Positions 59,399 through 64,000 of a DNA stretch of 64,000 nt are shown one piece after another. The DNA comes from DATAZK01 sp965199805 (GTDB lineage: Bacteria > Actinomycetota > Actinomycetes > Frankiales > Frankiaceae): contig CBDATO010000003.1 in the NCBI GenBank assembly GCA_965199805.1, positions 1,550,001 to 1,614,000 of the forward strand, in the 5' to 3' direction. The notes under the pieces were generated by a model. The model was not told the DNA's origin, did not search any database, and worked only from the letters and a program-made list of their open reading frames with translations. The number at the start of each line of letters is the position of its first letter. Positions within the stretch are counted from its first letter, which is position 1. Made by a program: the position numbers and the translations under genes.

Positions 59399-60010
59399 TC
59401 AGCCGGCCGGCACCGAGATCGGATCGCCCTGCGGCACGAGGACGGCGATGTCGATGCGCACGTCGGAGGAGCCGACGTTCGTCGCGCGGTGGATCTCGCC
59501 CGCCGGCTCGGTGAGTGACTGACCGGCGGTGACCTCGATGGTCGCCGGTGCAGCGATGACGCGGGACGGGCCGGGCTTGCCGTCGACCGGCGCCTCGACC
59601 AGGGTGACCGCCCCGGCCATCACGGTGTACGTCAGGGTGCCGCTGGTCACGTGTGACACCTGCTGGCCGGGATGCTGGTGCGGGGCGATCACGGCGCCCG
59701 GCGGGACGTCGACGTGGTACAGCGTCAGCGTCTGGGTCGGAGCATTGGGCGGGGTCGCGCTGGCGAAGATCGTCGCCTTCGCCGCCGGCGCAGTGGACGG
59801 GCTCGCCGTGGGCGCGCCGGCGGCCGGTGCCGCCGGTGTCGCCGGCGTCGCCGGTGTTGCGGACGTCGTCGGTACGGGTGCGGTGGCTGCACCGGCGGCG
59901 ACGGACTGGCCCGACGATCCGCACGCAGTGAGCAGGGCGGCTGACGCAGCCGCGGTGGCCAGCGCCCAGCGGCGACGGGTGGTCGTGCGTCGGGCTGCCG
60001 GCTGTGTCAT
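59399..60010 (-). CDS. Cupin-domain lipoprotein
   Basis: A 203-residue exported lipoprotein: lipobox ending LTAC near residue 30, a Thr/Pro/Ala-rich linker with repeated PAT units, and a single cupin (HQHPGQQVSHVTSGTLTYTVMAG ... GEIHRATNVGSSDVRIDIAVL). Metal-binding His residues are present. A small-molecule-binding or dioxygenase role is possible. Convergent with the Ddn-like gene. Confidence 0.87.
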   Translation of the reverse strand: MTQPAARRTTTRRRWALATAAASAALLTACGSSGQSVAAGAATAPVPTTSATPATPATPAAPAAGAPTASPSTAPAAKATIFASATPPNAPTQTLTLYHVDVPPGAVIAPHQHPGQQVSHVTSGTLTYTVMAGAVTLVEAPVDGKPGPSRVIAAPATIEVTAGQSLTEPAGEIHRATNVGSSDVRIDIAVLVPQGDPISVPAG

Positions 60011-60097
60011 CGGTGTCCGTCCCTCGATCGGTGGCCCGGCACGACGCCGGCGCGCGCACCCATCGGCCGGGTGACCGTGGTGGGAAAGGACTGGCGC

Positions 60098-60652
60098 TCA
60101 GCAGTCGATGGCGCCCCGGAGCCGGCGTCCGATGTCGGCGAGGACCCGCAGCTGGTTGTCGGTCAGGGGGTCGACGACCAGCCTGCGTACGGCTCCGACA
60201 TGACCGGGAGCCGCGGCCACGACGATCTCCTCACCGCTCGGGGTGAGTCGCGCGACGGTGAAGCGTCCGTCATCGGGATCGACGAACCGCTCCAGCCAGC
60301 CGCGGTCCTCCAGGCGCTTGGCGACATTCGACAGCCGGCTCAGCGAGCCGTTGACCAGGCGGGCGAGCTCACTCATGCGCTTGGTCCTGCCCGGCGACAT
60401 GGACAGCGAGCTGAGCACCAGGTACTCGAAGAGGGTCAGTGCGGAGTCACGCTGCAGCTGGGCGTCGAGCCGGCCGGGCAGCTGCAGCATCAGCATGGCG
60501 ACGGCAAGCCAGGCGTCCTGCTCCCGCTCGTCGAGCCAATGCGCCTGACCCTCGGGGGCACCGCAGCCGGTGCAGGCAGTCGCCGGCGCCGCCTCGATCT
60601 CACCCGCCTCGACCTCACCTGCCCCGATCCCGACATCGCCGCTCACGGCCAC
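60098..60652 (-). CDS. MarR-family transcriptional regulator
   Basis: A 184-residue winged-helix regulator: RMSELARLVNGSLSRLSNVAKRLEDRGWLERFVDPDDGRF is the recognition helix and wing. An unusual N-terminal extension contains a C-x2-C pair (CTGCGAPEG) that might bind metal or sense redox state. GTG 60652 is chosen because GGTGGGG lies upstream and an earlier start would cross the operator. Two matched palindromes lie between it and the divergent azoreductase gene, which it probably represses along with itself. Confidence 0.9.
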   Translation of the reverse strand: MAVSGDVGIGAGEVEAGEIEAAPATACTGCGAPEGQAHWLDEREQDAWLAVAMLMLQLPGRLDAQLQRDSALTLFEYLVLSSLSMSPGRTKRMSELARLVNGSLSRLSNVAKRLEDRGWLERFVDPDDGRFTVARLTPSGEEIVVAAAPGHVGAVRRLVVDPLTDNQLRVLADIGRRLRGAIDC

Positions 60653-60700
60653 ACGATAACCCCACCGGGTGGCGGCGTGTGGCCTGGTCACGCCCTGGCT

Positions 60701-60720
60701 TGACTTCACACGTGAAGTCA
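60701..60720. promoter_or_regulatory. MarR operator 1
   Basis: TGACTTCAC-ac-GTGAAGTCA, a 9-bp perfect inverted repeat. It contains ACTTCA-N4-TGAAGT, the same core as the second site. Confidence 0.75.
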
Positions 60721-60734
60721 TGTTCGCTGAGGTT

Positions 60735-60750
60735 ACTTCAACCGTGAAGT
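60735..60750. promoter_or_regulatory. MarR operator 2
   Basis: ACTTCA-accg-TGAAGT repeats the geometry of the first site. The two centres are 32 bp apart, about three helical turns, so repressor dimers could bind the same face of DNA. It lies just upstream of the azoreductase start. Confidence 0.75.
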
Positions 60751-60774
60751 GATTAGACGACGGAGGAACATCCG

Positions 60775-61422
60775 GTGGCACTGTTCAGACTCGACGCCAG
60801 CATCCGCACCGATGGATCAGCCAGTCGGGAGATCGCCGACATCGTGGAGGGCGAATGGCTGGCGACCTATCCCGGTGACGCGGTCGTACGACGGCACGTC
60901 GGGGTCGACACGCTGCCCTCGCACGCCTGGGGCCTCGCCGTCGGCGCCGGTGCCGTACCCGAGGCCGACCGCTCCCCCGAGCAGCGCAGTGCGGTGGCCC
61001 TCGCCGCGGAGCTCGTCGACGAGCTGCTCGCCGCCGACGCCGCCATCTTCGCGGTTCCGCTCTACAACTTCGGCGTCTCGCAGCACTTCAAGACCTACCT
61101 GGACCTCGTCATCACCGACCCGCGGGCAGCCCCCGGTGCGCCGCCGGTGCTGGCGGGCAAGCCGGTCGTCCTCGCGACCGTCCGCGGCGGCGCGTACGGC
61201 GCCGGCACGCCCCGCGAGGGCTGGGACCACTCGACGGCGTATCTGCGCCGGATCATCGGCGACGTGTGGGGCGCCGACCTCACCGTCGTCGAGCGCGAGT
61301 TCACGCTGGTCGGCGTCAACCCGGCTCTCGACGACTTCATCGAGCTGGCGGGCGACATCCACCGCACCGCGCTCGATGCCGCCCGCGAAGCCGGGAAGGC
61401 GCTGGGCGCCCGGGTGGCGTAG
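60775..61422 (+). CDS. FMN-dependent NAD(P)H oxidoreductase (AzoR-like)
   Basis: A 215-residue flavodoxin-fold enzyme. The FMN phosphate loop is LFRLDASIRTDGSASREI, and FAVPLYNFGVSQHFKTYLDLV is the AzoR signature. It reduces azo, quinone or nitro compounds. GTG 60775 has CGGAGGAAC upstream. Divergent MarR control suggests induction by a toxic aromatic or electrophile. Confidence 0.9.
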   Translation: MALFRLDASIRTDGSASREIADIVEGEWLATYPGDAVVRRHVGVDTLPSHAWGLAVGAGAVPEADRSPEQRSAVALAAELVDELLAADAAIFAVPLYNFGVSQHFKTYLDLVITDPRAAPGAPPVLAGKPVVLATVRGGAYGAGTPREGWDHSTAYLRRIIGDVWGADLTVVEREFTLVGVNPALDDFIELAGDIHRTALDAAREAGKALGARVA

Positions 61423-61534
61423 TCCACCCGCAGGGGCGCAGGACAGAATGCCGCTGGCGGCCGTTCCACGACGCGGGACGTGCCGCCGGCGGCGAGCCAC
61501 GCCGCCGGTCTCCGGACGATGGGTGAGGTGTCAG

Positions 61535-62542
61535 ATGCGGGCAGTCCGAGTGGGCGCAGCCGCCGGTATGACGGTCGAGGACGTACCGGTGCCCGAGCCC
61601 GGTCCCGGTGAGGTGCTGATCCGCGTCGCCGGCGCCGGCCTCTGCCACTCCGACGTGATGATCTCCGCGACGGCAGCGTCACCCTTCACGCTCGGCCACG
61701 AGGCCGCCGGCTGGGTCGAGTCGCTGGGTGCGGGCAGCACCGGCCTCGAGCTGGGCGAGCCGGTCGTCGTGCACGCCGAGTGGGGCTGCGGCGTCTGCGC
61801 CGCGTGCCTGCACGGCGAGGAGCGTTTCTGCCCCGTCATCTCCCCCGCCCGTGGCGCGGGTCAGGGCTTCGACGGTGGTCTGGCCGAGTACCTGCTCGTC
61901 CCGTCCACCCGGCTCTGCGTGCCGCTCGGCGACATCGACCCCCGCTCCGCCGGGCCGCTGGACGACGCCGGCCTGACCCCGTACAGCGCCATCCGTGCCG
62001 CCCGTCACCGCCTGCTCCCCGGCACGGTCACGGTCGTGCTCGGCATCGGCGGCCTCGGCCACCTCGCCCTGCAGATCCTGCGCGCCATGGCACCCACGGT
62101 CATCGTGGCGGTGGAGCCGAACGAGGCCCGCCGGCAGTCCGCCCTCGAGCTCGGCGCCGACCACGCGGTCGATCCCGCGGACGACGTCGCCGGGCTGGTG
62201 CAGTCGCTCGACCCCCATGGCGCCTCCGTCGTCCTCGACCTGGTCGGCTCGGCGGCCACGCTCACCCAGGCGGCTGCTCTCGTCGGACGCGGCGGGCGCA
62301 TCGTGCTCATCGGCGCGGCGCTCGGCACGTTCCCGTACTCGCTGATCTCCCTGCCGTGGGGCGCGTCGATCCGCACGTCCTACTCCGGTGAGGTCTCCGA
62401 GCTGCGCGAGCTGATCACCCTCGTGCGGCGCAGCGGGATCGAGGTGCACGCCAACTACATCTCGCTCGACGAGGTGCCGGCCGCGTACGCCGACCTCGAC
62501 CGTGGCGGTCAGCCGGCCGGCCGGCTCGTCGCGGTGCCGTGA
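61535..62542 (+). CDS. Zinc-dependent alcohol dehydrogenase (MDR family)
   Basis: A 335-residue medium-chain dehydrogenase. Catalytic zinc ligands are in GLCHSD and GHEAAGW, the structural zinc site is C-x2-C-x2-C-x7-C (CGVCAACLHGEERFC), and the NAD loop is GIGGLGHLALQ near 170. Alcohol or aldehyde substrate unknown. GAGGTG precedes the ATG. The 3' end overlaps the convergent membrane-protein gene by 34 bases. Confidence 0.93.
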   Translation: MRAVRVGAAAGMTVEDVPVPEPGPGEVLIRVAGAGLCHSDVMISATAASPFTLGHEAAGWVESLGAGSTGLELGEPVVVHAEWGCGVCAACLHGEERFCPVISPARGAGQGFDGGLAEYLLVPSTRLCVPLGDIDPRSAGPLDDAGLTPYSAIRAARHRLLPGTVTVVLGIGGLGHLALQILRAMAPTVIVAVEPNEARRQSALELGADHAVDPADDVAGLVQSLDPHGASVVLDLVGSAATLTQAAALVGRGGRIVLIGAALGTFPYSLISLPWGASIRTSYSGEVSELRELITLVRRSGIEVHANYISLDEVPAAYADLDRGGQPAGRLVAVP

Positions 62543-63363
62543 GCCCGCACCACTGACCCGCGCGCCCGCTGGCGCGCCACGGCGATGGCCAGGCAGCCGA
62601 GCCCGATCTCGATCACCGCCATGGCCAGCGCGGCCAGCACCGACATGACCCCGTCCGACGTCAGCACGTTGATCGCGGCGTCGGAGAAGAGCAGCGCCGC
62701 GGTCGCGGGACCGGCGAAGACGACGAAGCGGCGTTCCTTGCGCAGCGTGATGGCCAACGTCGCCAGCCCGAGGAACTCGCAGATGTCGAGACCCACCCAG
62801 GCGACGCCGACGTTGTCGACCTCCAGCCGCAGCGCGCCGTTCGTGAGGATCGATGTGGCCTGCAGGGCGAGCAGCGCGACCGACAGGAACAACAGCGCAC
62901 GTGGCCCCGCGAAGCCGCCGCTGCGCGGTCCGTACAGCCAGAGCAGCGCGAGCAACGCACTGCAGACGCCGACCATCGCCGAGTAGGCCCCGAGCCGGAC
63001 CACGAGGCGGGTGGTCGGCAGGCCGACCCGGGTGATCAGGTCGAACCACACCACGCACAGCGCGAACCCGGTGACGGCGCCGCCGACCATGCAGGCGGTC
63101 AGCCGGTCGGCCGCAGTGTGCACGACCAGGGCCAGACCGGCGACGACGATGATGCTGACGAGGACCAGGCGCAGCGGCTCGATGTTCGGCGCGATGCCCC
63201 GTTCCTGTTGGGTCAGGGCGAGAACGACGATCCACGGCACGAGCATCAGTGCGGCGGCGCCGAAGACGAGGTGCGGGTCCCGCCGGAGCCGGGTGACGAC
63301 GGAGCGCACCCGGCCCGGGCGACCTCCGGTTGCAGCCGGGGTCGGGCGGTGGGCGACGGTCAC
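62509..63363 (-). CDS. Multi-pass membrane protein of unknown function
   Basis: A 284-residue protein with about eight hydrophobic helices (LVFGAAALMLVPWIVVLAL, LRLVLVSIIVVAGLALVVH and others) and no recognised family. GTG start overlaps the stop of the upstream isochorismate synthase gene (GTGA), so the two are coupled; a link to menaquinone or siderophore metabolism is only inferred. Confidence 0.8.
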   Translation of the reverse strand: MTVAHRPTPAATGGRPGRVRSVVTRLRRDPHLVFGAAALMLVPWIVVLALTQQERGIAPNIEPLRLVLVSIIVVAGLALVVHTAADRLTACMVGGAVTGFALCVVWFDLITRVGLPTTRLVVRLGAYSAMVGVCSALLALLWLYGPRSGGFAGPRALLFLSVALLALQATSILTNGALRLEVDNVGVAWVGLDICEFLGLATLAITLRKERRFVVFAGPATAALLFSDAAINVLTSDGVMSVLAALAMAVIEIGLGCLAIAVARQRARGSVVRAHGTATSRPAG

Positions 63364-64000
63364 GGGACCAGCTCCGGCGTCCGGTCACCCGCCGGGTCGA
63401 GGACGCCGGCGTCCGCGCCGATCGCCTGCAGGAAGGTCGTCAACTTGGCTGACGTCTCGTCGAACTCGCCGGCCGGGTCCGACCCGCCGACTATGCCGGC
63501 CCCGGCGTACAGGAAGAGCCGCTCCCCCTCCACCTCGGCGCAGCGCAGGGTCACCGCCCATTCACCGTCACCCGCCGAATCGCACCATCCGACGAGTCCG
63601 GCGTAGCACCCGCGGTCGAAGGCTTCGTTCTCGGCGATCAGCCGCCGTGCCGCGGCCCGCGGGACGCCGCACACCGCCGGCGTCGGGTGCAGGGCGAGGG
63701 CGAGCTCCAACGAGCCGACGGAGCCGTCGCGCAGTCGCCCGACGAAACGGCTCGAGAGGTGCCAGAGCGTCGGCGTGCCCACCACCGTGGGCACTGCTGA
63801 GACGGACAGGTCGGTGCAGAACCCGGAGAGCACCTCCCGGACGGCATCGCGTACGTACGCGTGCTCCCGCAGGTCCTTCGCCGATGCGAGCAACGCCTGT
63901 CGACGCCGCTGGTCCTCCGTCGGATCGGCGGAGCGAGCGACCGACCCGGCCAGCGGGTTCGCGGTGACCTGGAGCCCGGATCGCGAGACCAGGAGCTCGG
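63360..64000 (-). CDS. Isochorismate synthase, C-terminal part (partial)
   Basis: About 213 residues of a chorismate-binding enzyme; the 5' end lies beyond the right edge. The frame runs from LLVSRSGLQVTANPLAGSV through DLREHAYVRDAVREVL, LHPTPAVCGVP and FDRGCYAGLVGW to GAGIVGGSDPAGEFDET, all typical of MenF/EntC/DhbC active-site segments. It would convert chorismate to isochorismate for menaquinone or salicylate/catecholate siderophores. No pathway partner is visible inside the window. Confidence 0.9.
   Translation of the reverse strand, partial: ELLVSRSGLQVTANPLAGSVARSADPTEDQRRRQALLASAKDLREHAYVRDAVREVLSGFCTDLSVSAVPTVVGTPTLWHLSSRFVGRLRDGSVGSLELALALHPTPAVCGVPRAAARRLIAENEAFDRGCYAGLVGWCDSAGDGEWAVTLRCAEVEGERLFLYAGAGIVGGSDPAGEFDETSAKLTTFLQAIGADAGVLDPAGDRTPELVP

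Overview
The window is GC-rich chromosomal DNA from a high-GC Gram-positive bacterium of the Actinomycetes. The evidence is strong G/C bias at third codon positions, many GTG starts, ATGA/GTGA start-stop overlaps, apparent leaderless promoters, F420-type enzymes (an LLM oxidoreductase and a Ddn-like protein), a CsoR-controlled copper operon, an HtaA-type heme-uptake operon and a DUF222/HNH gene with an actinobacterial SOS box. The genus cannot be fixed from sequence reading alone.

Layout. 1-1307: end of a mobile element whose tyrosine integrase runs into the 5' end of a chromosomal LLM oxidoreductase gene. 1276-4622: oxidoreductase, aminotransferase, membrane protein. 4714-7559: csoR-copZ-copA copper efflux with its operator. 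7632-11449: VOC protein, 2OG-Fe(II) oxygenase, Rieske oxygenase and an orphan NMT1-like binding lipoprotein. 11453-21725 (minus strand): an eight-gene heme-acquisition locus, hmuT-hmuU-hmuV, a secreted accessory protein, a two-HtaA-domain sortase substrate, heme oxygenase, then an HtaA-Ig-WxL-like protein and a DUF916-like partner. A long structured leader with a candidate Shine-Dalgarno-sequestering switch precedes hmuT. 22248-32420: metabolic and secreted enzymes, an amino-acid-type binding protein, an SOS-type HNH gene and a molybdopterin oxidoreductase. 32532-36350: a giant secreted C-type-lectin/fibronectin-III protein. 36492-45673: spore-photolyase-like radical SAM protein, then an envelope-stress island (two GlsB/YeaQ proteins, AmaP-like, DUF6286, three Asp23-type proteins, two DUF2382 proteins), an orphan LuxR-type regulator and a TerD-type protein.

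45943-56548 is the most interesting part: ten head-to-tail genes, mostly with overlapping stops and starts, encoding myo-inositol-phosphate synthase, an HD-like protein, a methyltransferase, a Gfo/Idh oxidoreductase, a zinc-ribbon/metallo-beta-lactamase protein, a YcaO enzyme, a TIM-barrel isomerase, a GT4 glycosyltransferase, a PIG-L deacetylase and a GalE-like epimerase. The inositol/glycosyltransferase/deacetylase trio echoes the first steps of mycothiol synthesis, but the YcaO and other enzymes do not belong to that pathway. I infer an undescribed inositol-containing pseudosaccharide metabolite in which YcaO activates a carbonyl. A 41-codon cysteine-rich reading frame lies just upstream and may be a leader peptide, a substrate peptide or chance.

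56577-64000: cold-shock protein, acyltransferase, small enzymes, a cupin lipoprotein, a MarR repressor with two matched operators facing an azoreductase-like gene, an alcohol dehydrogenase, a membrane protein and the 3' part of an isochorismate synthase gene cut by the right edge.
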